Assembly: GCF_009870125.1 (NCBI RefSeq)
Contig: NC_046683.1
Span: 10,354,001-10,418,000 of the forward strand
Length of the DNA stretch: 64,000 bases
Reading direction: 5' to 3'
From: Drosophila pseudoobscura
Lineage: Eukaryota; Arthropoda; Insecta; Diptera; Drosophilidae
In this document: positions 46,822-57,901 of the stretch, in pieces
Position numbering within the stretch: the first letter of the stretch is position 1
How the letters are laid out: each line of letters starts with the position of its first letter
Made by a program: the position numbers and the translations under genes
The notes under the pieces: model-generated
Told to the model about the DNA's origin: nothing
Seen by the model: the letters and a program-made list of their open reading frames with translations, nothing else
Database searches by the model: none

Positions 46822-48324
46822 TCACTAACCATACAGTATATAGATGTGCCAGTTCATACAACGAAATTGTCACACACCGACTTGCGCTATCCGTACCCCA
46901 GAGTGACGTCATCATGAGAGATAGAGCGCAGAGAGAACATCTTTGCATGTGTTAGTACACACGCAATATGTTTCGACAAAAATATGTGATTGTATGTTTT
47001 TTCAGATTTTTTGAACTCTTTCAGGTCTGGTTCTGTTTTGCCACCAGCATGTTTTAGTGTATGGGTGCACATGCATTCTCACGTACTTTGCGTGTGTGTG
47101 TTTACTATTGCTGGCCGCTAGAACTGAAATTTGAGTTTGGTTCTTGTTTCGGGTCTTTTGATGGACTGACCTACCGCCACAAAATAAATGAAGAATGGGC
47201 AGGGGGTGGGGGTATGGTACACTAGGGCGCGGGAAACAAAATAAAAGCTGTTATTTGTTTCATTTATACCACAAAATATAAAATATTACAATAATATAAT
47301 TACACATTTATTTCCTTATTTTAAAACGGTTGATTATAAATTATACAAATTATGCAAACGCCGTCGGTTCTCGACTTTTTTGTTTATTATAACTAAAACA
47401 ACGATGTATCTAAATATACAATATAAGAAAATATATATACATATATGTATACTTAAATAAATATGCCTAAATATAAATGGAATGGGTTTTACATATATTT
47501 CAAATCAATTGTCAATCGCGCGCTTTCCGACGGGAATCTGCAAAGCAAAAATTTAGATGCGATGCCGGTCGCACCTTGAATACTCTCATGGACAATACCC
47601 ATAAATTTTCGAATTCAATTATAAAATATCTTATGTACATATGTACATAAATATTAAAGTTTATTACATTCGTATATTGCATGAGGGTTTTCAAAATTAC
47701 TGCTGCCCGGTCAGCGTCGAGTCGGTGTGTCTCGAGAGAAAGAATACAAAAACAAAATATGAATCGTCTGCGTGCCGAAACCGTAGGGCAGCTTGGTCGC
47801 TGATGTCTTTGGCGCGGCACAGTGGGACTCAGCCGAAATAGTAAAAAAATTGTATGAGTGCTTTAGATAAATTCTAATAGAGAATTTTCCAATCGAATTT
47901 TCCCACTGTGCCGCTCCAAAGACATCGGCGATCCGCGACCACCGCTTCGACGGTGCTGAGGCTCGAGAGCGGTAGGTCAGTCCATCAAAAGACCCGAAAC
48001 AAGAACCAAACTCAAATTTCAGTTCTAGCGGCCAGCAATAGTAAACACACACACGCAAAGTACGTGAGAATGCATGTGCACCCATACACTAAAACATGCT
48101 GGTGGCAAAACAGAACCAGACCTGAAAGAGTTCAAAAAATCTGAAAAAACATACAATCACATATTTTTGTCGAAACATATTGCGTGTGTACTAACACATG
48201 CAAAGATGTTCTCTCTGCGCTCTATCTCTCATGATGACGTCACTCTGGGGTACGGATAGCGCAAGTCGGTGTGTGACAATTTCGTTGTATGAACTGGCAC
48301 ATCTATATACTGTATGGTTAGTGA
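46822..48324. mobile_element. long perfect inverted repeat (foldback element or hairpin-RNA locus)
   Basis: Left arm 46822-47177 and right arm 47969-48324 are 356 nt each and, as far as I can read, exact reverse complements. The outer ends are TCACTAACC...GGTTAGTGA. TAGAA flanks both outer ends and could be a 5-bp target duplication. The 791-nt spacer is AT-rich and codes for nothing evident; it holds a second, smaller inverted repeat (47799-47827 / 47901-47929). Each arm carries the same 61-codon open frame (reverse of 46887-47072 and 48074-48259), which is more likely incidental. No transposase is seen. It could be a foldback transposon or a host hpRNA gene giving siRNAs. Confidence 0.85.
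47799..47929. repeat. small inverted repeat nested in the spacer
   Basis: Arms 47799-47827 and 47901-47929 are 29 nt with 27 matches (GATGTCTTTGG, GCGGCACAGTGGGA) round a 73-nt AT-rich loop. Weaker similarity continues outward for about 25 nt. Confidence 0.85.
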
Positions 48325-49749
48325 TAGAATATACCATTTGTATTTTTATCGTTTCCATGCGAATATCATCCCTGATTCGGTCGATGGAAAATTTAGCGGA
48401 TCTGCCTAGTACGGTTTTATTAGTCGTCGCGAGAGAGCTCAAATAATAAATAGCCAGAACTAGCTATGAAATAGCTGGTTTGCCAACAGTGCGGACAGAG
48501 GAAGTTTTAGGTGTGACCATAGGCTGCAAGTTCGATACGCTTATTGTTATCGGCGCCAGATTCGATATTTTCAAATATCCATTCCGTCCAATTGATTCAT
48601 TTTGAATTGATTGAAGATTAGTCTTGGATTGAAGTCCTGCAAGAACGGGCAACCGAATCGATTATGTTCAGTCGGTCCAATAGAATCAGCTATTCAGCTT
48701 CGTAACTTCAAATCGCTCGCCCAAAACTGACCGAATGAAGCGCATACCGTAATTTTTACTCTCAGATCCGAATCGATTCAGGGTTTTTCTTGCTCTCTAC
48801 TTGATTTTCTGGTAAAGAGAACAAGAAAGCAACACAAAAATTTGCTGTAATGTTTGAATACTACGGATTCATGTATTCCTCTTATTTGTATGCCCTTTTT
48901 GGACATTTTGGTGCTGCAAAAGCCGAAAGAAAATCTTTTCAATTTAATTATGTAAAAATATCAATGTATTTCATAAGATAGTCCTAGATGAGCGACCACG
49001 ACGACATGAAATAAATATATACTAATTAAAACGAGGACCACCTTCAAGAGATAGCATCACACAAATCAGAAAAAAAAATAAAATATATATATGTATGTAC
49101 ATATATATATATATATTACAATTATTAGCATCTTTGCACTGTTAATTTTACGCTCATTGACGAGAAGTTAATTACTAAAATTGGTATTGGCTTAAGTTTA
49201 AAATATTAAATAAATAAAATTCCGATTGAAAGTATTATTACGCGAAAAAGATCGGAAACGGATGTGGACATAATTAATATGTGATGTTTGCGTTATTACA
49301 AAAAATATATATAGATATATATCTTTAATATATCGGTCTACACGATGAATTTATTTTATAACTATTTTGCACTCTGCATAATATATATGTATATATACGC
49401 TTTCGTCTGTGCATATATATCAAATCTCTGAATGGGTGTGTGTGTGTGTGTGGGTGTGTGGTGGTTTCAGAACTAATATTTCTCTATTTACAACAAAAAC
49501 GACACTGATATATGTGTATGTGTGGGGGAAGGGCTGTTGAGGTGGGATGCCTCGGGGTGTATGATAAATTTAGGCAGCTATTTGGCATTTCTCATAATTT
49601 AACAATGAAGAAAAATATGTATATGTATATATGTATATATATAAATTGTGTTTGTCCAAAATGGTCAGAGGATTGATGCACCTCCTGCTGCTGATTTGTA
49701 CTTGGATTTGCTCCCGCTGTGTGCCCATATCCGATAGAATCACATCCGA
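48325..49749. other. intergenic and 3' region of Pp2C1
   Basis: No gene supported. AT-rich with TA/TATG microsatellite runs at 49085-49120 and 49380-49400, and TG at 49436-49460. The part next to 49750 is presumably the Pp2C1 3' UTR (minus). Confidence 0.5.
49436..49460. repeat. (TG)n microsatellite
   Basis: TG run interrupted once by GG. Confidence 0.9.
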
Positions 49750-52700
49750 TCAGCGCCTGCGTGTCGTCGCCTGTTGCTGTTGCTGCTGCTGCTGCTGCGA
49801 TGTGGCGGCTCCTGATTGCTCTTGATTTCCGCCTCGATTGCGGACACTGTAACAGCTGATGGCTGTCATCATCATCCTGTGACTGGGGATGCCAGTGCCG
49901 CCGCCGCTGCCATTGCTGTTGCTGCTGGTGCTCCCCGTGCCGGGTGGCGCTCCTTTTGCCACCTGCTGGCTACTGCTGCGCAGGGACCATCGTTTGTTCA
50001 GCTGCACAGCGGAGGCGGCCATGGCCGCCGTGTAGGCCCGGGTGCCAATGGCCAATGTGGGTACGACTATGTTGAGCTTTTTAGGCGAAGGCGGTGGCCG
50101 GGCAGAGATGGCACCCGCTCCATTGCATGACGATTGAAGACGCGTCGGCTTGCTAAACGGTGATGGTGTATTGGCGCTCCCGCTTGACCCCACACCGGTC
50201 ATGGCGGCATTCAGTGTACTCCGCCGCAGGCTGCGTCGCTGTTCGCGCTCCTGTTGGGTGCGCTTGAGGCTCCGACTGGCAGTATTGCTTCCGGAATTGC
50301 TGCTGCCACTGGCACTGGCGACGACGCTTTGTGTGCTGGTGGCACCTCCTCCACCTCCACTATTGACATTCGCAGGCAATGGAGAAGGTGTCGCTCCATT
50401 CACGGCTGTGGCTTCCACTCCCACTGTTGGGACATTCCTTGTCCTGAGCGTCCGTTTGGTCATGTCCATGCCGCCGACAGTGCAGATAGTGCTACGCAGC
50501 TGGCGCTTGTTCACAGTTCCCGCCCCCCCGCTGATGGCTAGGGTCTGGCTGCGGCGAGTCATCATAATGGAACTGCTGCTGGTGTTGCTGCGGACGGTCC
50601 CATTGCTGTTCCCATTTCCGCTCCCGCTCTTGATGCTGCTGCTGGTCGCAGCAATGATGCTCTTGCGGGCAGCAATTACAACTGAAGAAGAAGAGTTATT
50701 GCCCGCTCCTACTCCTGCACCTGCGGCTACAGCTGCTCCTCCGATTGGAATTGCTCCTGCTCCTGCGCCAACAGCAGCATCTCTGATGGACGCCGCACTC
50801 AAGGACCTGTTCTTGCAGTGCTTAAACACCTGTCGGAGCCGCGTCTGCATGTGCTGGTGATTCTCATTGGGCACATTCCGATATCGACGCATCTGGCGGA
50901 TGCGCTGCGATGTCACAGGCGTGGCTGCCACTGATGCTGATGAGGCAGAAGCCAAATCATTGGCCAGAGCATTGGCCCGATCGAGGGATGCTTGTGGTAT
51001 GCAGTCGACCTCCTGCAGTTTCTGGATCTGTTCGATGATATAATGGACGGCATGGGCATCCTCCTTGCGGATCTCGGCCACTGTTTCACGCACCTGCGCC
51101 ATCGCTGTGGTTAGGCCTGGCTCTGGGGCGGATGTTGGTGTCGAGGGGAGGGTGGAGCTCACTTGATTGTCCTGGAGGGTGGGCGGTGACGGTGGTGATG
51201 ACTCCTCCTCGGGCTCTGGCTCGGGCTCGGGTTCGGGCTCCGGTTCCGGCTCTGTTTCCGTTCTTGTTGCCTCCTTCAAAGTGCTCCAACTGCTGGAAAA
51301 TGTGAAATCCGTTTCACTGCAACTGGAACTGGAGCTGGAACTGCTGTAGGTGGCCTCCATATGCTCCTGCTCCCGCTGCAGTTGTTGCTCCCGCTCCAGA
51401 GCCACCTGCTCCTCCTCGGCCCGCTCCTGCTGCAGCAAAGCATTCAATTCCAAGAGCTCCGATGGCTCTGGCTCCTTAGCGGTCGTCTCTTCTTCCTGAT
51501 GCGCCTGCTGCTGTTGTTCCACGTACTCGGATGGCGTCCAAGTCTCCTGCTCTTGCTCCTGATCCTGTGGCTGGTGCGGATGCAGCTGATGCAACTGCTC
51601 TCGTCGCGTCTCCAGCTGTGTGAGGGAGTAGCCCTCCTGCTGCTGATAGTGCTGCTGTTCCTGTATGATCTCCTGCATGCTGCGATCATCCATGGCAGCA
51701 GCAGCGGCCGCCTCCGCCTCAGCAGCAGCTGCCGCCGAACGGGAACGTGCCTCCTGCTCCTGTTCGTTGAGGAGCGTGTTGTAGGATTCGGCGAAACTGT
51801 AATCGGAGCCCAGGCAGCCCACACTGGAGCCGTAGCTGCCGAAGCTGCTCTCCAAATGGTGCTCCAGATGATGCTCCAGTTCGGTAAGCTCTCGGACTGC
51901 TCCTCCTCCGCTGGTGGTGCTGCTGCTGCTGCTTGATGGGGCAGGAACCGAATGTCCGTACATGGCGGCGCGATCAATGAGGGTCCCATTGGAATAGTGA
52001 TGCAAATGATGCTCATTTTCCAGAATGACCACATTTTCGCCTGCCTCCGCCTCCAGCTGATGCTGTTGCTCCACCAATCCACGCCAGGGATACACTCCTG
52101 TAGTGTTGGATTTCCGCCACATCTTGCGATGATTGTGCAGACTCCGCTTGAGACGTTGGGCATCGTAGGAGAATCGCGGTAGCCGCTGCTGCAGCGCAGC
52201 TGCAGCTGCAGCCGCAGCCGCATCCGACTCGACTGCCACCTGTTCGGCAGGTTCGATGGCTTCACCCTCGATATATTCGTCGGCATCATCCTCCTCCTGC
52301 TCGTCCTCCTCGTCGATGGCATAGTAATCAAAATTGCGAAACGGCTCCGGCGGCAGATGCCGCTTCGCCAAGGCACTGTATGGGGCATCCAGAATGTAGT
52401 CCTCCTCCTCGATGCAGTGAGCTGGATCTGGACAGCTGTTCTCGCTATCCATTGCACTGTCCTCGTCGTCGGCATCCAGCAGGGCATCCACATCCACTTC
52501 CATATCCATATCGCAGACATCTCTGCGTGCCGGCGGGCCATCGCAGGGAGATGGTATGGGGGAAGTCTCCTGGGAGGAGCCAGATGCCGTCGACGATGGT
52601 GTTAGTATCACAGTTACCACGGACGTATTGTCCGCACGCATTTTTTTCGATGCCCACGTCTTGAGGGCCCGATCGACCAGGGCTTTGCTGGGGTTCATCA

Positions 52701-55240
52701 CATCCTGCTCGTTGAGGATCTCGCCAATGAGATGCTGCTTTCGGACAGCGTCCACTGCCTCCTGGGCCGTCACCACATTCCAGAGGCCATCGGTGCCAAA
52801 GATAAGGCATCTGCGACAAACCAAAAAGGACAAAACAATACATTAACATTCGAAATTCGACATTCCCCATTACGCTTTGAGGCAGGGACTCACCTAAACA
52901 TGTTCGGGTCTATTTTAACAACCTTAACATCCGGATCAGGACTCACAACGAACTCCTTGCACCGTGAATTGTAGCTCCAGAGATCGCCCAAGGAGCGGGC
53001 CACTGCCAAAAAGGGTATATCGTCGATAACCGTACGCCGACGGATGGGACCACGGTGCTGGGGATCCCGTGGCCGATTCCAGACCACACGCGGCACACCA
53101 CTCTTGATGGCCACCATACCGCCGGACCGCTGGATGCGTGACTTCTCCTCGTGCGACTCCGGTTTGTGGTCGGTCGTCAGCTGTTTGGCCCGCCACTGGC
53201 GTTCGTTTGGCTGCTGGTAGCCCAGCACAATACCCGAATCACCCACATGACCGATGTAGATCTTCTCGCGTCGCATAAATGCCACCGTTGCCGTTGTGCC
53301 AGCCGTGCTCAGGTGTCCGTTGGCGGTGCGTGGCCATTTCTCTGCAGGAAATCAAAAAATAATAATAACAGAATGGAATGAGGTGGGTGTATGAGTGTAC
53401 AAGTATTTGTTTGTTATTCCGGTCAGAGGGCATACGGTGGAAATGGGGACACTTATTTTTCCCTCTTGGTTTTCTCTTTTGTCTTCTCTCTTTTTTGTTG
53501 TTGTTCGTTTTTTTAGCTTCTTGTCTTTAATGGCCGTTGCGTTTTTTGAAACGCCTTCACGTGTGTGTGCATGTGTTTATGTGTGCTATAGAGTGGTGCT
53601 GCTCGAACTCATTGGGGGCCAACGCATACCAACACTCGCAGCGGGGTTGCCATGCTTGCTGAGAGTACAGCCATATGGCAAGGCCTGTGGAATATTCCAT
53701 TCCCGCTATGTTGTTGCTGTGTTGTGTGTATGTAGAGAGCGCGCCAGAAACACAAACACAAACACACACATGCACACATTTTAAGCGGATGGGGTTTTTT
53801 TGTGTGTGTTTGTGTGGGCAGACAATAGAGATGAGCGTAAGTTGCGATTGTTGAGTCATCGTGCGACGTAATTACTAGAGGTGAACAAATGTGAACATAA
53901 TGATTCTTTTCGCGGATTTCATATCAACAAGTTTTGAATGGGGGTCGCGGGCAGTGCTGTATCCTCATCACTTTCCGATGTGCGTGACCTGACACGACCC
54001 AGTAGTGAATATTCCGTGACTCAATGCTGCCCATCTCTATTGCCGCTCTGCTTTGGTTTATAATTATCGTTGTTTTTCAGCTCTCGTTCGCTCCCTCTCT
54101 CTCTCTTTCCACGGCCTTTGCCGTTGTGTTTTTTCTGTGTAATTATTTGTGTGTGCTGCTGCTCTTACCTTGCTCCCGCCACATTGCAAAGTGCGTGGCT
54201 ATGTAGCCCTCGCGTATGGCTTTCAGCACATCCTCATCGTTGTCCGACCAAAACTGCTTCTGCCTCACAATCTCCAGCATCAGGTGTTCCTTGGCAAAGA
54301 GGGCCGCCTCGGGGCCGCCATGCCCATCATAGATCCCAAAGAAGGCGTACTCCAGCTCGTGGGTGAGCGGCGACTCCTGGTAGGCCACAGAGAATTGATC
54401 CTCCATGTATTTGCGTCCTCCCTGGCTGCATTGGCCCGTAACCCGCATATTAACGCCCAGTGTGGAGCTGGGTGTGGGCGAGGATTCGATGCTGGGTGTA
54501 CTGCTGGGGCTGCGGCTGTCGCCTGTGCTGCCGTTGCTGCTACTGAGGGCTTCGGTACGGGGCGGTACTATGGCCTTCGGTTTCCGTTGACGACTCTGTG
54601 CCCCACCGCCGCCGCGGGAACGGGCATCCATGTCCAAGGCTGCAGCGGTGCTGCGACAACGCAGTGTTTTGGTGGTAAACGAGGGCGACGGCCTCGATGT
54701 GTGTGAATCCTCAGCAAATAAATCGAGCTCCTCTTCCTGTGTGGTCTCCTCGCCAGTCGAAAGACTGCCACATGCGGTGGCGGTGGCGTCGGCTGCTAAT
54801 CCCGCCTCAACAGCATTCGTTTCCAGTGCTGGTTGATGGTTGCCGATGAGGCGAGAGCAGCGACGGGCCGACCCAGAGCCCTGTGTCAGTGGGGGGCAGA
54901 TTGCTGGCTGCTGCTGCCGGGGACTGACAGCGAGGCATGGCGTGGTGGATGAGGGTGAATCCGTATAGTAGTTGATGATGTCGTACTCCAGCTCGGTCGT
55001 CTTCACGGCAGGCACAGCCTGTGGAACAGCGGGCACTTTGGCCTGGGCTGTATGCTGTATAGCAGCTATTGATATGGGCCGCACCACTGACCGTTCGATT
55101 GCGGATTTGATGAAGCATCTGTTTTTTGCGGCTATGGCGCTGCTGATACTGCTTCTGTTGCCTTGCAATGATGTCGACGTACAGGTGGACGTTGCTCTAG
55201 TTGTTCGCACTGTGCTCGTCGCTTGCATGGTGGGCCACAT
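49750..55240 (-). CDS. Pp2C1: PP2C-type Ser/Thr protein phosphatase, PPM1D-like
   Basis: Minus-strand coding exons are 55240-54169, 53341-52894 and 52810-49750 (1072+448+3061 nt, 1526 aa), phases 1 and 2. An in-frame TAA lies 6 nt before the ATG, which fixes the start. The N-terminal ~265 residues are disordered. The catalytic domain runs about 266-575 with the PP2C metal-binding and core motifs in order: GRKYMEDQFSV, FGIYDGHGGPEAA, TAGTTATVAFM, GHVGDSGIVLG, DHKPESHEEKSRI, AVARSLGDLW, IFGTDGLWNVV and RADNTSVVTVI. All expected Asp residues are present, so it should be active. PPM1D-like phosphatases dephosphorylate stress and DNA-damage kinases and their targets. The last ~950 residues are low complexity: acidic tracts, poly-Ala, Gln/Glu-rich segments, an alternating Glu-Pro run (near 51220), then Ser/Gly/Thr-rich basic sequence ending in poly-Gln and ATTRRR. 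The size agrees with the ~1400 aa I recall for fly Pp2C1. Confidence 0.93.
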
Positions 55241-56460
55241 TTTTGTTTATATTATTGCGGCCGATGCGAGGTTCTTCTTCTTCCTCCTGCCTGCTGGTGC
55301 TGCTTCGTGGATGTTGTTGTTGTGTCCAGATGTTGTTGGAGTTGTTGCTGCTCTGCTAGTAGATGTCTTCCATCCGCAGTGTTGTAATTTCTGATGACAT
55401 TTGCCACTAGACGACAACCGTAAAATAAAACGAGCCAAACGGACTGACTGGCAACTCCTCGCTTATCGAACCGACTGTTGTCCCGTTCTAACATGGAATC
55501 CGCCAGCCAATACAATGTGTGCTGTGCTGTCGCTGGGGGTTAAAGCGAGACGCCTACTGTGCGTCTCGGCTATACTATTTGCCTTTCCTTTTACTCTGGG
55601 CGTGTGTGTTTGTCGGTTTGTTTGCCTTGTCCGTGTATGTATGCGTGTGTTCCATCTATGTAGCTTATAATTTGTACTGGCTGTCCATCGCCGCCAAATT
55701 GCTTTTCTGCTTCTTCTTGCTCTTCGAATCGAACGTATACTGTTTGTTCAAATTCAATTTGTAATAATATAGCTGAGAATGGGGGGGGGATACACCGTAT
55801 ATCGGGTATTCTCTAGGACAGAACTCAATGCCACAGCTGAGGCCCACAGTTTCACCTTGGCGCTGGATGTACAGGGATATACAGGGTTTTGATTCGTTGT
55901 CTGTGATGGGTTGGATAAAGAGCGCGCGCCGAAGATACGAAACTCGTTTACACCGTGTCTCTTCCTCTTCTTAAATCGCATAGGTGGTGTTGTTGTTGCA
56001 GCGTCGTTTTCTATCACTGCCGTTCTTTTTGTTTTCAATCATTTTCGTTCGTTACGAGGTTTTGGATTTACACAATTTTCAAGTAATAGGCACGTACACA
56101 ACACACACAAACGTACACACACAATAAAAAAAAGTACTCAGTCAAATTGTCGACAACAAAAACAAAGACGAGAAACCAAATAGAAAGCAACCGAACGAAT
56201 TACTACACATTTGCTACATAACGGACGGAAAAAGAGGGTATGGACAACACGCAAAACGGCCCAGAAAGTGCAGCGCATGCAAGGTAACAGTCACCCCACT
56301 TGCCCAATGTACCATGGAGACAAAAAGCCGATTTTGAGGTGAGGTTCGCACGAACATTGCAATTTGCCTTGGCTGCTTTTGCCTGTTGTCCATACCCCCT
56401 TTTATAGCCCATTCAAAATTACTACTCATTTTTGCGTCACATGTGCGAGCACTTATTGAT
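55241..56460. other. upstream region of Pp2C1
   Basis: Probable 5' UTR and promoter of the minus-strand phosphatase gene. It has CA runs at 56100-56130. No independent gene supported. Confidence 0.5.
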
Positions 56461-56464
56461 TAGA

Positions 56465-56780
56465 TATACGGTCTGACCGTTGGAAATATACCGAATTTTC
56501 GTCACGAATTACAAAACATACCGTTAATATACTGACGAACTTTTATTCCAAATCCATCATATTCCTCGATTTTGCTACTCGGCTTAATCTTACTAGCTAG
56601 CTAGAACCTTTAGCTCTAAACACATAGTTTTATACGATTGATGGATCAATTGTCTACAAGATTGGTTTATTCTGGGTATTCCCTCTTATTGCATTGTGTT
56701 TAAAATAAGGTTTACGCAAAACAAGTCAACATTTTTGTTGAAAAAGAGATCAAGTCCCCAAAAATGAGCAAATCTTGTTT
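56465..56780 (+). repeat. dispersed repeat family R, copy 3 (5' part only)
   Basis: It starts GGTCTGACCGTTGGAAATATACCG and continues with ATACCGTTAATATACTGACG, CTTACTAGCTAGCTAGAACC, CTCTAAACACATAGTTTTAT and AATAAGGTTTACGCAAAAC. These are in the same order as the copies at 13240 and 37905 (inverted). The later part of the family was not found here. Confidence 0.55.
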
Positions 56781-57598
56781 CTTGTTTTGAAAGCCAACTG
56801 GGGGGAATTCACGATATTTTAGAAATGCGTTAAGCTTTTTTAAACTATTTTAATGTTGTCACCGGTGATATACTGTTTTGTATCGATATTTTTCAATACC
56901 GCCACTAGTTCACCAGATAATTTAAAAATTCGACATTAGGTTGACGTTTTGTCTATCAACAAAATCTTGTGCGCTTAGAAAAAATGTAATTCGAGCTAAG
57001 TTGGAGTAGCCTAAAATATAGCGATATTCATATAATAAAATGGGAGTTAATCCCGCAGAGCTAGATGAGCTAATGGAAATACTGCAAAAAACCTTAAATA
57101 TCACTTTAATAAAATATTGAAAATGTTCATCTATCATTCGTTTCTTCATATTAAAAACAGTTATGTTATTTTTCTATTTGAAAAAAAAAGGTGGCAACGA
57201 GAAAATATTGAAAATATCGGTGTGGTTTCAGTGTTGACTTTCTTCGATAGCGATATTATTTGGCTTCCAATTTCTGGTGTGCCCATGTGCTTATGAATAT
57301 TTGTAATTGAAGTTTATTCAATATATTGCACCCTCGCAGTATGACCGTACTTACGGACTTCTTTCAAATTCGAGATGCGAAATTTTACCGCCACGATCAT
57401 CCAGCCAACAATAGTTGATAACGTATTAAAAACCGTCCCGACCAAATTTATTCATTTATATATATAATTTCATAGACCTTAATGACTATACGATTATTTG
57501 TATATCGTTTAATTGTTTCCCGCTCTAAGATTTCGACCTAATTTTGGCCGCAAAATAAATGTGTCCGAATTGTTCTTGGCACACATTTAGTTAAATTA
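56781..57598. other. non-coding flank of the retrotransposon
   Basis: AT-rich, no gene supported. It contains an exact TATCGATA at 56881-56888 and ends at the ACGT target site. Confidence 0.5.
56881..56888. promoter_or_regulatory. TATCGATA (DRE) box
   Basis: Exact DRE palindrome. It could serve Pp2C1 (minus, ATG 1.6 kb away) or the gene interrupted by or beyond the retrotransposon. Confidence 0.35.
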
Positions 57599-57602
57599 AC
57601 GT

Positions 57603-57825
57603 TGTAAGGCAACACCATATTAGCCCTAAGGCAACCCCATATTAACCCTAACCAACCCCATATTAGCCCTTACCGATATTAACCCCGATCCCGATAGGTT
57701 TTATGCGATAAGTTTTATGCGATAGTTTTGATGCGATATACGACGGCGATAAGTCGCGGGCAATTAATTCGGATCGACAAGAAAAATAAAGAAGAGAATA
57801 AAAGTAAAATAAGAACCGCGCCACA
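57603..57825 (+). repeat. 5' LTR
   Basis: Starts TGTAAGGCAACACC and ends GCGCCACA. It contains about 3.5 degenerate 22-nt units (AAGGCAACMCCATATTARCCCT) and three TTTTATGCGATA-like units. Confidence 0.95.
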
Positions 57826-57828
57826 ACT

Positions 57829-57841
57829 TCAGAAGTGGGAT
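57829..57841 (+). promoter_or_regulatory. primer-binding site, tRNA-Leu type
   Basis: TCAGAAGTGGGAT, 3 nt after the 5' LTR, is complementary to ...ATCCCACTTCTGA, the 3' arm of tRNA-Leu (known from memory). The terminal few tRNA bases are skipped. Confidence 0.6.
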
Positions 57842-57901
57842 ACGCAATCCAAAGCTACTTTAAAAACGCCTACAGTTATTAAAATTTTAATCAAAGTCAG
57901 T

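Noticed and set aside
46887-48259. Identical 61-codon frames in both arms of the inverted repeat
   Set aside because: Identity is explained by the inverted repeat; no splice or poly(A) context and no recognisable family.
50150-51936. Leu/Pro-rich plus-strand frames
   Set aside because: Shadows of the low-complexity tail of Pp2C1 (antisense CAG/GCT repeats).
57728-57901. N-terminal extension of the Gag-Pol frame into the LTR
   Set aside because: The frame is open but the first ATGs are inside the LTR; the ATG at 57902 gives a sensible Gag start.
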